64,000 nt of DNA from Pseudothauera hydrothermalis (GTDB lineage: Bacteria > Pseudomonadota > Gammaproteobacteria > Burkholderiales > Rhodocyclaceae), in assembly GCF_003345255.1 (NCBI RefSeq), contig NZ_CP029331.1, forward strand, positions 2,480,001 through 2,544,000. The letters run 5' to 3'. Numbering within the stretch: position 1 is the stretch's first letter; every line of letters begins with the position of its first letter. Positions 9,607-19,519 of the stretch are shown one piece after another. The translations under genes were made by a program, and so were the position numbers. The notes beneath the pieces were generated by a model that searched no databases, was not told where the DNA came from, and worked only from the letters and a program-made list of their open reading frames with translations.

Positions 9607-9859
9607 AACGGCGCCCGACTCTGCCCGCACGCCGATCGAGTTTTTCTGGGATGACGGCGCAGCGGTGTATGACTGCGTTGCAGGCGACACCCACCTGCTC
9701 GACCCTTTCACCGTAGCGGTCCTCCACGCCGCCCGGCAATGCGGCAACTCCCCAGAGGCAGTGTGCGAGCAACTGCTACGGACGGATCGCACGGTGGCCG
9801 GCCAACGTTCGCGGATAGAATCGGCACTGGACCAGTTGACCGCAGCACGCCTCCTTTGA
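9560..9859 (+). CDS. PqqD-like protein of the HPr-rel-A system
   Basis: 99 aa from GTG 9560, the last start codon in frame before the conserved part; the true N-terminus is uncertain. The recognisable domain is FFWDDGAAVYDCVAGDTHLLDPFTVAVL followed by a helical tail (QRSRIESALDQLTAARLL). This resembles the PqqD-like family defined by its link to HprK-related kinase A. PqqD proteins are peptide-binding chaperones in PQQ and other peptide-modification pathways; the partner here is unknown. The gene overlaps its upstream neighbour by 47 nt and the kinase gene by TTGA. Confidence 0.78.
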   Translation: MTSSPTSRIPGSPPTETAPDSARTPIEFFWDDGAAVYDCVAGDTHLLDPFTVAVLHAARQCGNSPEAVCEQLLRTDRTVAGQRSRIESALDQLTAARLL

Positions 9860-10779
9860 CGCCTGCACCCACCGTGCCACTAGGCACCCTGTCTTTTGAA
9901 ACCCTGGCGAGCCGGCTCGCACAAGGGCGCCTAGGATTGCGCACCGGTCCGTTCACTTTTCGCATTGCCAGCAAGGAAGCCGTGGTCGCAGAAAACCTCC
10001 GGCTGCTCTACGCCCATCATCCGGTCACCGACAACCCGCCTTTTGCCGATTTTCATGTCGCGGTGGTTCGGCCCTCGAGCCTCCGACGTTGGCTGCGCCC
10101 ACAGGTCGATTTCAGGCTGGACGGTTATGCGCCTTTTTTGTCGCTGCCCGCGCCACAAGCCTTTGCACTGCTCGAATGGGGCATGAACTGGTGCATTGCC
10201 AACCATGCCCATCAGTACCTGCTGCTGCATGCCGCAGTACTCGCCCGTGGTGACGATGCCGTGTTGCTGCCCGCTCCGCCCGGTGCGGGGAAAAGCACCT
10301 TGTGCGCTTACCTCGCTCACCGCGGCTGGCGGCTGCTCTCGGACGAGCTGGCGCTGATCGATCCGGCGAGCGGGCGGGTCTTTGGCCTTGCACGACCGAT
10401 CAATCTCAAGAACGCGGCCATCGACGTGATCCGCGACAGCCTGCCGGAAGCCGTGCTCAATACCCCGGTGCCGGACACCAAAAAAGGCACCGTCGCCCAC
10501 TTGGCGCCGCCCGCGGGTGCGGTGGCCGAGGTCGACCGGCCGGCGCGGCTGCGATGGATCGTCACGCCGCGCTATCGTGCCGACGGCGAGCTCTACACCG
10601 AACGCATCCCGCGCCCGGAAGCCTTGGCAATGCTGATCGACAACGCTTTCAACTACGATGTACTCGGCACCACCGCTTTTACCGCGCTTGCCGACCTGGT
10701 CTCGCACGCACCGGCCCTCGACCTTTGTTATGCGCGGCTTGACGAGGCGGGCGAGTGGTTCCAAGCGCTGAAAGCATGA
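9856..10779 (+). CDS. HprK-related kinase A
   Basis: 307 aa with a TTG start that overlaps the preceding stop; GTG 9874 is an alternative. The P-loop PPGAGKST lies at residues 141-148, followed by the HPr-kinase-like LLSDELALID (Walker B-like acidic pair). Ahead of it is a domain of about 130 residues (FRIASKEAVVAENLRLLYAHH, HQYLLLHAAVLARG) seen in the HprK-related families. No separate HPr gene is in the window, so it is not a classical HPr(Ser) kinase setting. It probably phosphorylates something made or bound by the cassette. Confidence 0.85.
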   Translation: MTPAPTVPLGTLSFETLASRLAQGRLGLRTGPFTFRIASKEAVVAENLRLLYAHHPVTDNPPFADFHVAVVRPSSLRRWLRPQVDFRLDGYAPFLSLPAPQAFALLEWGMNWCIANHAHQYLLLHAAVLARGDDAVLLPAPPGAGKSTLCAYLAHRGWRLLSDELALIDPASGRVFGLARPINLKNAAIDVIRDSLPEAVLNTPVPDTKKGTVAHLAPPAGAVAEVDRPARLRWIVTPRYRADGELYTERIPRPEALAMLIDNAFNYDVLGTTAFTALADLVSHAPALDLCYARLDEAGEWFQALKA

Positions 10780-11855
10780 AACGCAAGCCGCAACCTTGGA
10801 CGCCTGCGGCCCTGGCCGCGCTGCTGCGCGAAACGCAGCAACTGGCCGCCCTGGACCTGCCGTCCTGGGACATGCTGATCCGCTTGGCCCGACGCGCCAA
10901 TGTGTTGGGCCTGCTTGCCGCAACCGCCGAGCGGCTGCCGGCCGACGCCCTGCCACCGTGCTGCCGGGGGCATATCGCCGCCGGCCGGGCTCTGGCTGCG
11001 CGTCAGGCCCGCGCGGTGCGCTGGGAAATCGAGTGCCTACGCAAAGCGCTCGACACCATCGGTGTTTCGCTCGTCCTGCTCAAGGGGGCCGCCTACCTTG
11101 CCGCCGATTTGCCCTTCGCCCGCGGACGCTTCTTCTCGGATGTCGACATTCTCGTCCCGCGGAGCCGGATCGCCGAAGTGGAAGCCACCCTGATGCGCCA
11201 CGGCTGGGCCACCACCCACCACGATGCCTACGACCAGCGCTATTACCGCCAGTGGATGCACGAACTGCCGCCGATGCGCCATTTGCGGCGCGGCACGGTG
11301 GTCGACGTCCACCACCGCATCCTGCCGCTTACCGCGCGCTACGACCCGGACCCCGCCACGATGCTCGAGCAGGCCGTGCCAGTTGCCGGCCTGCCCGGTG
11401 TGTTCGTGCTCAGCCCGGCCGATATGCTGCTACACAGCGCCACCCATCTCTACCACGAGGGCGAGTTGACGCACGGCTTTCGGGATCTCCTCGATCTGGA
11501 CGGACTGTTTCGCCACTTTAGCCATAACGATCCCGGCTTTCTGACGAAGCTACACGCCCGCGCGGCCACCTTGCACTTGCAAGCCCCGCTCGCCTTCGCC
11601 CGCCATCAATGCGCCCGCCTGCTCGGCACACCGGCCGTGAGCACAACGGCCGACACGCCGAGGCCGCTTGTCGACGCGCTTTACGATCACGCCTTGCGGC
11701 CGCTGCATCCGGCACTGGACAGCCCCTGCAGCGGATTCGCTCGCTGGCTGCTCTATGTGCGCGCCCACTGGTTGCGCATGCCGCCGCACCTGTTGGCTTG
11801 GCATTTGGGGCGCAAGGCGCTGATGCGCTGGCGCCAAAGCGATTTCCCCTCGTAA
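10776..11855 (+). CDS. Nucleotidyltransferase-like protein (NTP_transf_5 type), last gene of the HPr-rel-A cassette
   Basis: 359 aa, ATGA overlap with the kinase gene. Residues about 90-140 hold LLKGAAYLAADLP and GRFFSDVDILVPR, the GxxL...SDVDILV pattern of the nucleotidyltransferase fold with its paired metal-binding Asp residues. The following WATTHHDAYDQRYYRQWMHELP and VVDVHHRI are usual for the family, which often sits beside HprK-related and PqqD-like genes. The reaction is unknown. It could add a nucleotide or work as a toxin-like enzyme, but the cassette setting argues for a modification role. Confidence 0.82.
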   Translation: MKRKPQPWTPAALAALLRETQQLAALDLPSWDMLIRLARRANVLGLLAATAERLPADALPPCCRGHIAAGRALAARQARAVRWEIECLRKALDTIGVSLVLLKGAAYLAADLPFARGRFFSDVDILVPRSRIAEVEATLMRHGWATTHHDAYDQRYYRQWMHELPPMRHLRRGTVVDVHHRILPLTARYDPDPATMLEQAVPVAGLPGVFVLSPADMLLHSATHLYHEGELTHGFRDLLDLDGLFRHFSHNDPGFLTKLHARAATLHLQAPLAFARHQCARLLGTPAVSTTADTPRPLVDALYDHALRPLHPALDSPCSGFARWLLYVRAHWLRMPPHLLAWHLGRKALMRWRQSDFPS

Positions 11856-11917
11856 TGCAGCGGCCGGCTATTCGGACGCACCCATGTACCGCGAGTAACC
11901 GGACTGACGTTCCACAT

Positions 11918-12250
11918 TCAACCAGCCGACTTGACCACCCCGGCATCGGCCAACAACTGCTGCAGTTCGCCGCTTTCGAACATTTCACGCATGATGTCCG
12001 AACCGCCGATGAATTCCCCGCCGATGTAGAGCTGCGGAATGGTGGGCCAGTTGGAGAACTCTTTGATGCCTTGGCGAATGGCATCGTCTTCCAGCACATT
12101 GACCGCGGCGATGGCGCTCACTCCACAGCGCTTGAGAATCTGCACCGCGGCAGCGGAAAAGCCGCATTGCGGAAACTGAGGGGTGCCTTTCATGTAAAGC
12201 ACTACTGGATTGGAAGTAACCTGTTGGCGGATGACGTCTTGGATGTCCAT
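11918..12250 (-). CDS. grxD: Monothiol glutaredoxin, Grx4/GrxD family
   Basis: 110 aa. The active-site motif CGFS has its Cys at residue 29, in VVLYMKGTPQFPQCGFSAAAVQ. WPTIPQLYIGGEFIGGSDIMREM forms the glutathione-binding part. Such proteins carry or transfer [2Fe-2S] clusters as homodimers or with BolA partners. It lies downstream of prmC on the same strand, with a 111-nt gap. The short interval 11856-11917 before it holds nothing visible. Confidence 0.96.
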   Translation of the reverse strand: MDIQDVIRQQVTSNPVVLYMKGTPQFPQCGFSAAAVQILKRCGVSAIAAVNVLEDDAIRQGIKEFSNWPTIPQLYIGGEFIGGSDIMREMFESGELQQLLADAGVVKSAG

Positions 12251-12361
12251 GAGCTTGCCCCGTGAAAAGTTGAGTGAAAAAGTCGGAAAAGTCTAGGCAG
12301 CGCACTGCAATCCGTCAATATCGCCGCAAACCACGCCGGTCAGCCCTGTCGGCGGTGCTTG

Positions 12362-13204
12362 TCATGGCCGTCCCGGCCAGCGTCCGCCGCTCGCCCGCTC
12401 GATGCCGGCCAGATCGGTCCAGGAGCGGATCGCGGTAAAACCGGCGTCAGTGAGCAGGCTGCGCACGGTAGCGGCCTGGTCGTAACCGTGCTCGAGCATC
12501 AGCCAACCGTCGTCGTCGAGGTGGTGCGGCGCCTCGGCGATGATGGTCTTGAGATCGTCCAGGCCGTCGGCCCCGGCAACGAGCGCGCTGCGCGGCTCGA
12601 AACGCAGATCGCCTTGGCCCAGGTGCGGATCGTTGGCTGCAACATAGGGCGGATTGGCGACGATGAGCTGGTAGCGCTCACCGCATAGCGCATCGAACCA
12701 GCGGCTGTGCACAAACGATACGCTCGCCCCCAGGCGCGCGGCATTGGCCATGGCCACCCACAGCGCTTCGCGCGAGAGGTCGACCGCGGTCACTTCGGCG
12801 GCATCGAGTTCCAGCGCCAGCGTGACTGCAAGGGCTCCGCTGCCGGTGCCCAGATCCAGAACCCGCGGGCGTGGGCAGCCGCCAAGGTGCGCCAGGGCCA
12901 GTTCGATGAGCAATTCGGTCTCCGGCCGCGGGATCAGCACCGCGGGCGAAACCAAGAAACTGCGCCCGAAAAATTCCCGCTCGCCAACCAGGTAGGCCAC
13001 CGGCTCACCGGCTTGGCGACGCTCGACCAAGGCGCGGTAGGCAGCCCAGTCTTCTGCGGTCAGGCGCGCTTCCGGGTAGGCCACCAGGCGGGCGGGCGGA
13101 CAGCGCAAAACGTGACGCAACAGGATGCGCGCCGCCATCGGTTCGATGCGCGCCCGCGCCCAAGCGAGCGCGCCAGCGATATCGGGAGGGGGCTGTTCGG
13201 CCAC
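12362..13204 (-). CDS. prmC: PrmC, peptide chain release factor N5-glutamine methyltransferase
   Basis: 280 aa from GTG 13204, one base after the prfA stop; a longer form starting in prfA is unlikely because E. coli PrmC is 277 aa. The SAM-binding motif VLDLGTGSGALAVTLA and the substrate-binding NPPY (LIVANPPYVAAND) are intact. It methylates the Gln of the GGQ motif in RF1 and RF2. The upstream neighbour encodes RF1, its substrate, a common arrangement. Confidence 0.96.
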   Translation of the reverse strand: MAEQPPPDIAGALAWARARIEPMAARILLRHVLRCPPARLVAYPEARLTAEDWAAYRALVERRQAGEPVAYLVGEREFFGRSFLVSPAVLIPRPETELLIELALAHLGGCPRPRVLDLGTGSGALAVTLALELDAAEVTAVDLSREALWVAMANAARLGASVSFVHSRWFDALCGERYQLIVANPPYVAANDPHLGQGDLRFEPRSALVAGADGLDDLKTIIAEAPHHLDDDGWLMLEHGYDQAATVRSLLTDAGFTAIRSWTDLAGIERASGGRWPGRP

Positions 13205-13205
13205 T

Positions 13206-14285
13206 TCAGTCTCCAGCCAGCTCGGCCAGTTGCGCGGCTTGATGCTCCAACGTGAGAGCATCGATCAGCTCGTCCAGGTCGCCGTCCATGACCGCATCGA
13301 GCTTATAGAGCGTGAGGTTGATGCGATGATCGGTCACCCGCCCCTGCGGAAAGTTGTAGGTACGGATACGTTCGGAGCGGTCGCCGCTGCCCACCAGGCT
13401 CTTGCGGGTAGCGGCCTCTTTGGCCTGCTGCTCGCGCATCTGGGCGTCGCGGATACGGGCGGCCAGCACCGCCATGGCCTGGGCGCGGTTCTTGTGCTGG
13501 GAGCGGTCGTCCTGGCATTCGACCACGATGCCGGTGGGCAGGTGGGTGATGCGCACCGCGGAATCGGTTTTGTTGACATGCTGTCCGCCGGCGCCGCTGG
13601 CACGAAAGGTGTCGATACGCAGCTCAGCCGGGTTGAGGATGACTTCGGCCAATTCATCGGCTTCCGGTATCACCGCCACGGTGCAAGCGGAAGTGTGGAT
13701 GCGCCCTTGGGTTTCGGTCACCGGCACCCGCTGTACGCGATGGCCGCCGGATTCGAACTTGAGCCGGGAGTAGGCGCCGGCGCCGCTGATCCGGGCAATG
13801 ACCTCCTTGTAACCACCCAGTTCGGATTCGCTGGCCGACACGATCTCCACCCGCCAGCGTTGGCGCTCGGCGTAACGCGTGTACATGCGCAGCAGATCGC
13901 CGGCAAACAGGGCCGCTTCGTCGCCACCGGTGCCGGCGCGTACCTCCAGATAGAGGTTGCGCGCGTCGTTGGGGTCGCGCGGCAGCAGGGCGCGCTGCAA
14001 GGCGTCGTTCAGTTCGTCGAGGCGCGCCGCGCTGGATTCGAGTTCCGATTGGGCCAATTCGCGCATCTCGGGGTCGGCCAGCATCTCGCGCGCACAACGG
14101 TTGTCGGCTTCGGCCCGCAGGTAGTCGCGGTAAAGCGCCACCACCGGCTCGATGTCGGCACGCTCGCGTGAGAGCGTGCGAAAAGCGTTGAGGTCGCGCG
14201 CGGCGTCCTCCGCGGCCAGCTCCCGATCGAGTTCGGCTAGACGGCTGGCCAGGTGTTCGAGTTTGTCTCGGATGCTTTGCTTCAT
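13206..14285 (-). CDS. prfA: Peptide chain release factor 1 (RF1)
   Basis: 359 aa, full length. The GGQ motif ([18 protein letters not shown]) that triggers peptide release is intact. The anticodon-like PxT tripeptide region is in [14 protein letters not shown]. It ends termination at UAA and UAG. The N-terminal coiled region ([20 protein letters not shown]) is normal. It lies between hemA and prmC, the order also found in E. coli. Confidence 0.97.
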   Translation of the reverse strand: MKQSIRDKLEHLASRLAELDRELAAEDAARDLNAFRTLSRERADIEPVVALYRDYLRAEADNRCAREMLADPEMRELAQSELESSAARLDELNDALQRALLPRDPNDARNLYLEVRAGTGGDEAALFAGDLLRMYTRYAERQRWRVEIVSASESELGGYKEVIARISGAGAYSRLKFESGGHRVQRVPVTETQGRIHTSACTVAVIPEADELAEVILNPAELRIDTFRASGAGGQHVNKTDSAVRITHLPTGIVVECQDDRSQHKNRAQAMAVLAARIRDAQMREQQAKEAATRKSLVGSGDRSERIRTYNFPQGRVTDHRINLTLYKLDAVMDGDLDELIDALTLEHQAAQLAELAGD

Positions 14286-14347
14286 TTGGCGATGAGGCGA
14301 GCCCCGCTGCGGCGCCAGCTCGCGCCACAGGCTGGCCCGCGTAAAGG

Positions 14348-15601
14348 CTATTCGTGCGGGGGAAGGTTATAGAGGCGCTGCACCAGGCGGCTGGCTTCGG
14401 CCAGTTGTTCGCCGTCGGTCTGATTCAGAAAACGGGTGGGACCGTGCACCAGCTTGTTGGTCAAACCATGGCTGAGCGCTTCGATGACCTGACGCGGATC
14501 GTCGCCACGTGCCAACAATCGCAGCGCACGCTCCACTTCGGCATGGCGCAAGCGTTCGGCATGCGTGCGCAAGGCGCGAATGGTTGGCACCGCTTCACGG
14601 GTCTGTAGCCAATGCAAAAAGCCGTCGACCCGGTTATCGATGATCTCCTCGGCTTCCAGTACCGCCTGCTGGCGGGACTCCAGACCGGCCTCCACCACCT
14701 GGGCAAGATCATCCACGGTGTAGAGGAAAACGTCGTCGAGCTTGCCGACTTCGGGCTCGATGTCGCGCGGCACGGCCAAATCGACCATCACCATGGGGCG
14801 GTGACGGCGGGCCTTGACCGCGCGTTCGACCATGCCCAGACCGACGATTGGCAGCGGCGCAGCGGTACAGGACACCACTACGTCAAAGCGCGGCAGCGCC
14901 TCGCCAATGGCGTCCAGGCGCAAGGTCTGGGCGCCGAAGCGCTGGGCGAGTTCCAAAGCGCGCGCTTCGGTACGGTTGGCCACGGTCATCGATTTGGGGC
15001 GGGCACCGGCAAAATGCGCGGCACAGAGTTCGATCATTTCACCCGCGCCGATGAACAGCACATGTTGCTCATCCACCCGCTCAAAGATGCGCTCGGTCAG
15101 GTGCACCGCGGCCGCCGCCATGGAAACGATGTTGGCACCGATTGCCGTGGTCGAGCGCACCTCCTTGGCCACTGCAAAGGTGTTTTGGAACAGCTTGTGG
15201 AGCACAGTGCCCAAGGTGCCGGCATCTTCCGCGCGGCGGGCGGCTTCCTTGACCTGGCCAAGAATCTGCGGCTCGCCCAGCACCATGGAATCGAGCCCGC
15301 TGGCCACGCGGAACACATGGCGCACCGCCTCGCGCTGTGGATGGGTATAGAGATAGGGCGCGATCTCCTCGAGCGGCAACGCATGAAAGCGCGCCAACCA
15401 GTCGGCGGCGTGCTGTGGCTCTTCGGTGGCGAAGTAGACCTCGGTGCGGTTACAGGTAGACAGAATGGCAGCTTCCCGCACCGTGCGCGCACGGGTCAGA
15501 TCCTGCAGGGCGTGTTCCAGACGCTCGGGCCGAAACGCAACCCGCTCACGAATGGTGAGCGGCGCAGTGTGATGGTTCAGACCAAGGGCGTAGAGTTGCA
15601 T
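14348..15601 (-). CDS. hemA: Glutamyl-tRNA reductase
   Basis: 417 aa. It starts [21 protein letters not shown], and the catalytic Cys is in [11 protein letters not shown]. The NADPH-binding part is [18 protein letters not shown], and [17 protein letters not shown] is conserved. It makes glutamate-1-semialdehyde from Glu-tRNA, the first step of tetrapyrrole synthesis. There is a 62-nt gap to prfA. The interval 15602-15747 upstream shows no gene. Confidence 0.97.
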   Translation of the reverse strand: MQLYALGLNHHTAPLTIRERVAFRPERLEHALQDLTRARTVREAAILSTCNRTEVYFATEEPQHAADWLARFHALPLEEIAPYLYTHPQREAVRHVFRVASGLDSMVLGEPQILGQVKEAARRAEDAGTLGTVLHKLFQNTFAVAKEVRSTTAIGANIVSMAAAAVHLTERIFERVDEQHVLFIGAGEMIELCAAHFAGARPKSMTVANRTEARALELAQRFGAQTLRLDAIGEALPRFDVVVSCTAAPLPIVGLGMVERAVKARRHRPMVMVDLAVPRDIEPEVGKLDDVFLYTVDDLAQVVEAGLESRQQAVLEAEEIIDNRVDGFLHWLQTREAVPTIRALRTHAERLRHAEVERALRLLARGDDPRQVIEALSHGLTNKLVHGPTRFLNQTDGEQLAEASRLVQRLYNLPPHE

Positions 15602-15747
15602 GCGCGCTGGAAAGTGACGAACGGCGGGATTATATCACCCCACCAAAGGCGCCAAATTTGCGCAAAATCAGGCAGTTCCAAAAAGCCAGCGGGCAGGCGG
15701 GACCACCGCTTCGGGCGCGCTCGGCCAACGGCGCTGAAGATGCGGCC

Positions 15748-16665
15748 TCAAGCAGGCGCGGCCTCGGCACACGCGCCGGCCAGCGCGGCTTCCAGCATGT
15801 CGAGAAAGGCGCGGGTTTTGGCAGGCATCAAGCGCCGACCTGGAAAGACTGCCCACGCGGTGCTGGGCGGCAGTTGCCAGGCGGGTAGCACCCGGCGCAA
15901 TTCACCACGCTGCACGCGATCATGCGCCGCGTAATCGGGTACCGCGGCAATGCCGGCGCCCGCACCGGCCAGCGCAATCAATAGCTCGGGCGAATTGGCG
16001 CTGATCCGCCCTGCGGGCACGATCTGGCGACGTGGCCCCGGACCGCTCAGCGCCCACACCGCTTCGCCGCCGGCGCGCGGCAGCAATAGCGCCTGGTGAT
16101 GCGTCAAATCCTCCGGCTGGGCGGGCTCACCATACTGCGCAAGATAGGCCGGCGCGGCATACAACCCCATCGACAGCCGCGCCAACCGACGCGCGGCCAG
16201 CAGTGCGTCATCGGGCAAATCGCCCATCCGTACCGCCAGATCGAAGTTTTCCCCCAGAATGTCCACCCGCCGCGGCGACAAGTCCAGCTCCAGCGACACG
16301 GCCGGATGCAGCGCCACAAAAGCCGCGAGCATATCGGTGAGCAGCAGATTGACAAAGTCGCCTGGCATCGACACCCGCAATCGCCCGCTGGGCCGTGCCT
16401 GACGGTGCTCGGCCAACGCCTTGACCGCCTCGACCTCGTCGGCAACCAGACGCGCGTGTTCGAGCAGATGATGACCGAATTCGGTCAGCACAAGTCGTCG
16501 TGTGGTGCGCAACAGCACACGTTCGCCCAGGCGTTCTTCCAGCGTGGCAATACGCCGCGACACCGTGGATTTTGGCAACCCGAGCCGCGCGGCCGCACGG
16601 CTGAAGCTGCCCGCCTCGATCACCCGGGCAAAGATCAGCAGATCATTGGGCTCATACTGTTCCAT
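15748..16665 (-). CDS. LysR-family transcriptional regulator
   Basis: 305 aa. The N-terminal winged HTH is MEQYEPNDLLIFARVIEAGSF SRAAARLGLPKSTVSRRIATLEERLGERVLLRTTRRLVLTEFG, typical of the CrgA/DmlR-like group. The rest is the periplasmic-binding-like effector domain (GRLRVSMPGDFVNLLLTDML onward). It is divergent from azoR with an 89-nt gap, so it probably controls azoR and itself; the inducer is unknown. Confidence 0.93.
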   Translation of the reverse strand: MEQYEPNDLLIFARVIEAGSFSRAAARLGLPKSTVSRRIATLEERLGERVLLRTTRRLVLTEFGHHLLEHARLVADEVEAVKALAEHRQARPSGRLRVSMPGDFVNLLLTDMLAAFVALHPAVSLELDLSPRRVDILGENFDLAVRMGDLPDDALLAARRLARLSMGLYAAPAYLAQYGEPAQPEDLTHHQALLLPRAGGEAVWALSGPGPRRQIVPAGRISANSPELLIALAGAGAGIAAVPDYAAHDRVQRGELRRVLPAWQLPPSTAWAVFPGRRLMPAKTRAFLDMLEAALAGACAEAAPA

Positions 16666-16754
16666 ATACGGGACAATGTTATCCGTTACACGGTCTTCTG
16701 CCAGCAGCCAACCATCAATAAAGTGACACTCATACCACCACCGATTGGGAGCAC

Positions 16755-17357
16755 ATGATGAACATTCTGCAAATCAATACCAGCATCCGCCTGGAAGACA
16801 GCCACTCGAGCCGTCTGGCCAATACCATCAGCGAACGTCTGCTGGCGCGCCACCCCGGAGCGGCCCGGGTGGTGCGCGACCTGGGGCGCACCCCGCACCC
16901 GACGCTGGATGCCGCAGCACTTGCCGCCCTCTCCACACCGGCCCCACAGCGCACCCCGGAACAGGCCGCGCGCGTGGCGCTGGACGACGCGCTGATTGCC
17001 GAAGTCCAGGCCGCCGATGTGCTAGTGCTTGGGGTGCCGATGTACAACTTCGCGGTGCCGGTGCAGCTCAAAAATTGGATCGACGCGATCTGCCGCGCCG
17101 GCGTGACCTTCCGTTACACCGAAAACGGTCCAGAGGGTTTGCTCAAAGGCAAAACCGTCTTTGTAGCGCTCGCCCGTGGCGGGCGTTACCGCGACACCGC
17201 AGCCGACTCCCAAGTGCCCTATCTGCGCACCGTGCTGGGTTTTCTGGGTATGACCGCGGTGCATTTCATTTACGCCGAAGGACTCAACATGGGCGACGAG
17301 GCCGCTCGCCAAGGCTTTGCGCAAGCGCATGCCGATCTGGCGGCCGCTTTGGCTTGA
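16755..17357 (+). CDS. azoR: FMN-dependent NADH:quinone reductase/azoreductase
   Basis: 200 aa; ATG at 16755 or 16758 (MMN). The flavodoxin-like fold begins [20 protein letters not shown] (phosphate-binding loop). [29 protein letters not shown], the conserved FMN and substrate site, is followed by ALARGGRY. The family reduces quinones and azo dyes by two electrons and protects against thiol or quinone stress. The divergent LysR gene is its likely regulator. Confidence 0.94.
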   Translation: MMNILQINTSIRLEDSHSSRLANTISERLLARHPGAARVVRDLGRTPHPTLDAAALAALSTPAPQRTPEQAARVALDDALIAEVQAADVLVLGVPMYNFAVPVQLKNWIDAICRAGVTFRYTENGPEGLLKGKTVFVALARGGRYRDTAADSQVPYLRTVLGFLGMTAVHFIYAEGLNMGDEAARQGFAQAHADLAAALA

Positions 17358-17472
17358 AGCGGTCGACAGCCGCCCGGCGCCGCGGTCAAAACATAGGGCG
17401 ATGCGCCTGCCACGGCCTCATCGCCCCGCAGCCATCGGCCACGCGGGCCATGGCCCGCGCGGCGCACGCCGA

Positions 17473-19446
17473 TCAGGCGCCGATCACCCCGCCATCGGCG
17501 CGGGTAATCACCACGGTGGCCGAACGCGGCCGCCCGCCGGCGGCATCCGGCCAGCTCGATACCGACAAAGGATTCAGTGCAACCTCCGCTGGATCAAGAC
17601 TGGACTCGCCCGGATGCTGGATATTGATGAACAGCGTACGACGGTCCGGGGTAAAGGTCAGGCCGGTGACTTCGCAACCTTTCGGCCCCACGGCAAAGCG
17701 GCGGATTTCACCGCTGACCGGGTTGGCACACAACATCTGGTTATTGCCCTGACCGAGGTACTTCCCGGCGTTGGAACTATTGCCGTCGGTCTGGATCCAC
17801 AGCCGCCCATCGTCATCGAAAGCCAGGCCATCCGGGCTGTTGAAGGTATTGTCGGCATTGATGTTGCTGGAGCCCGAACGCAGATCCTTGCGATCCGGGA
17901 AAGCGACCGGATTGCCGGCCAGCACGAACAAATCCCAGTCAAAGCTGCTGCCGGCCGCGCTGCCGGACTCCCGCCAACGGATGATCTGGCCGTAATCGTT
18001 GGCCGCGCGCGGGTTGGCCTCATCGATTTGCGCCTCGGTGCGACGGCTGTTGTTGGTCAAACAGCAATACACCTCGCCGGTTTGGGGATGCACGGCAATC
18101 CATTCCGGTCTATCCATCTTGGTGGCACCCACCTTGTCCGCAGCGATGCGCGCATAGGTCAGCACATCGGCTTGCGTGGGCAGATCGGCATCGTTGGCCA
18201 GCAGCGGATTTGACTTATCGAGCAACAACCACTGCCCGCTGCCCATCATGTCCCCGGTCTTGCCCCCTGCCTCAAAGCGCGCGACATAGAGCTTGCCCCT
18301 CGACAACAACGCAGCGTTGGCTTTGCCTTTTGCCGGGTCGAAAACGCCATCGGAAACATATTTATAGATGTACTCGAAACGCTCGTCGTCGCCCATGTAC
18401 ACCACCAAACGTCCGTCGCTGGCAATTACGCAGGCCGCGTTTTCATGCTTGAAACGCCCAAGCGCGGTATGTTTGACCGGCGTGGATGCCGGATCGAACG
18501 GATCGATCTCCACTACCCAGCCGAAGCGGTTACCCTCGTTGGGCTCTTTTGCGTAGTCGAAGCGGTCGATCACCTCATGCCAGCGGTAGCCAAAGCCGTC
18601 CTTGGAAAATCCATACCGACGCAGCGCGGGCGTCAACGCAGCCTCATCGGTGCTGGTGGTGCCAAAGTAGCCGTTGAAATTTTCCTCGCAGGTCAGATAG
18701 GTGCCCCAAGGCGTCACACCATGGGCACAGTTGTTGAGCGTGCCCAGCACGGTCATGCCGCTTGGATCGGCACTGGTTTTGACCCGCTCGCTGCCCGCCA
18801 CCGGCCCCGACAAGGTCATGGGCGTGGTGCCGGTGATACGGCGGTTATAGGGCGAATCGAGCTTCACCTCCCATTTGCCGGCAGCGTTGCGCACGATATG
18901 CAATACCGACACCCCATGGGCAGCCAGGGCCTTGTTGGCCTTCTCCACGGTCCACGGGCTCATGTACTCGGCGCCGTACAGGTATTCCAGATTGGTGTAC
19001 TCATGATTGACCACCAGCAGCCCTTCGCTGCTGGAGTGCCCGTCGATCGGGAAAAAGTGCATGCCATCGTGGTTGTCGCCAACCTGACGCGCCTGCTCCG
19101 CGGCGGTGTTGCTCCCATCGGGCCGCCAAGCGGGCGAATCGACGAACAACGCACTGCCCCACGGCGCCAGCACCTGGTAGTTGTATCCCTCGGGCACCAC
19201 CACAGTGTCGGCGGTCGATGCGGCCACCGCCTTGAACCCGATCCGCGGCCCTTGTTGCGCATCGTCATCGTCCGAATCGCCACTCCCGCAGGCGGCCAGC
19301 GGACCGGCCAGAAACGCGGCGGCGGATAGACTCAAACTACCTTTCAAGAATCCGCGTCGGCTGACCACACGGTCAACCACCTGCTGAAAATGCTCATTGT
19401 CAGAAAGATTACTGGGTAAGCCCGCGACGGCTTCGGGTTTGCTCAT
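17473..19446 (-). CDS. phoX: PhoX-family protein (DUF839), Tat-exported alkaline phosphatase-like
   Basis: 657 aa from ATG 19446. An upstream ATG (19536) would add about 30 residues in front of a conserved start. A twin-arginine signal, VSRRGFLKGSLSLSAAAFLAG, is followed by a lipobox-like LAACGSG, so it may be a Tat-exported lipoprotein. PhoX hallmarks are NHDGMHFFPIDG, VVNHEY, NNCAHGVTPWGTYLTCEEN, HENA and WIAVHPQTGEVYCCLTNNS. Known PhoX enzymes need Ca and Fe and release phosphate from esters. An Asp/Ser-rich linker (GDSDDDD) follows the Cys. No Pho box was recognised upstream. Confidence 0.9.
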   Translation of the reverse strand: MSKPEAVAGLPSNLSDNEHFQQVVDRVVSRRGFLKGSLSLSAAAFLAGPLAACGSGDSDDDDAQQGPRIGFKAVAASTADTVVVPEGYNYQVLAPWGSALFVDSPAWRPDGSNTAAEQARQVGDNHDGMHFFPIDGHSSSEGLLVVNHEYTNLEYLYGAEYMSPWTVEKANKALAAHGVSVLHIVRNAAGKWEVKLDSPYNRRITGTTPMTLSGPVAGSERVKTSADPSGMTVLGTLNNCAHGVTPWGTYLTCEENFNGYFGTTSTDEAALTPALRRYGFSKDGFGYRWHEVIDRFDYAKEPNEGNRFGWVVEIDPFDPASTPVKHTALGRFKHENAACVIASDGRLVVYMGDDERFEYIYKYVSDGVFDPAKGKANAALLSRGKLYVARFEAGGKTGDMMGSGQWLLLDKSNPLLANDADLPTQADVLTYARIAADKVGATKMDRPEWIAVHPQTGEVYCCLTNNSRRTEAQIDEANPRAANDYGQIIRWRESGSAAGSSFDWDLFVLAGNPVAFPDRKDLRSGSSNINADNTFNSPDGLAFDDDGRLWIQTDGNSSNAGKYLGQGNNQMLCANPVSGEIRRFAVGPKGCEVTGLTFTPDRRTLFINIQHPGESSLDPAEVALNPLSVSSWPDAAGGRPRSATVVITRADGGVIGA

Positions 19447-19519
19447 GGCACGCTCCACTGGAAAAGGGTGCGCCATTGTTTCAGCCGCATATTGCACTGC
19501 CATGACCGGCGCAGGCCGA

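Noticed and set aside
14612-15934. Plus-strand frame of 440 codons
   Set aside because: Antisense to hemA and rich in His/Gln/Arg without any domain.
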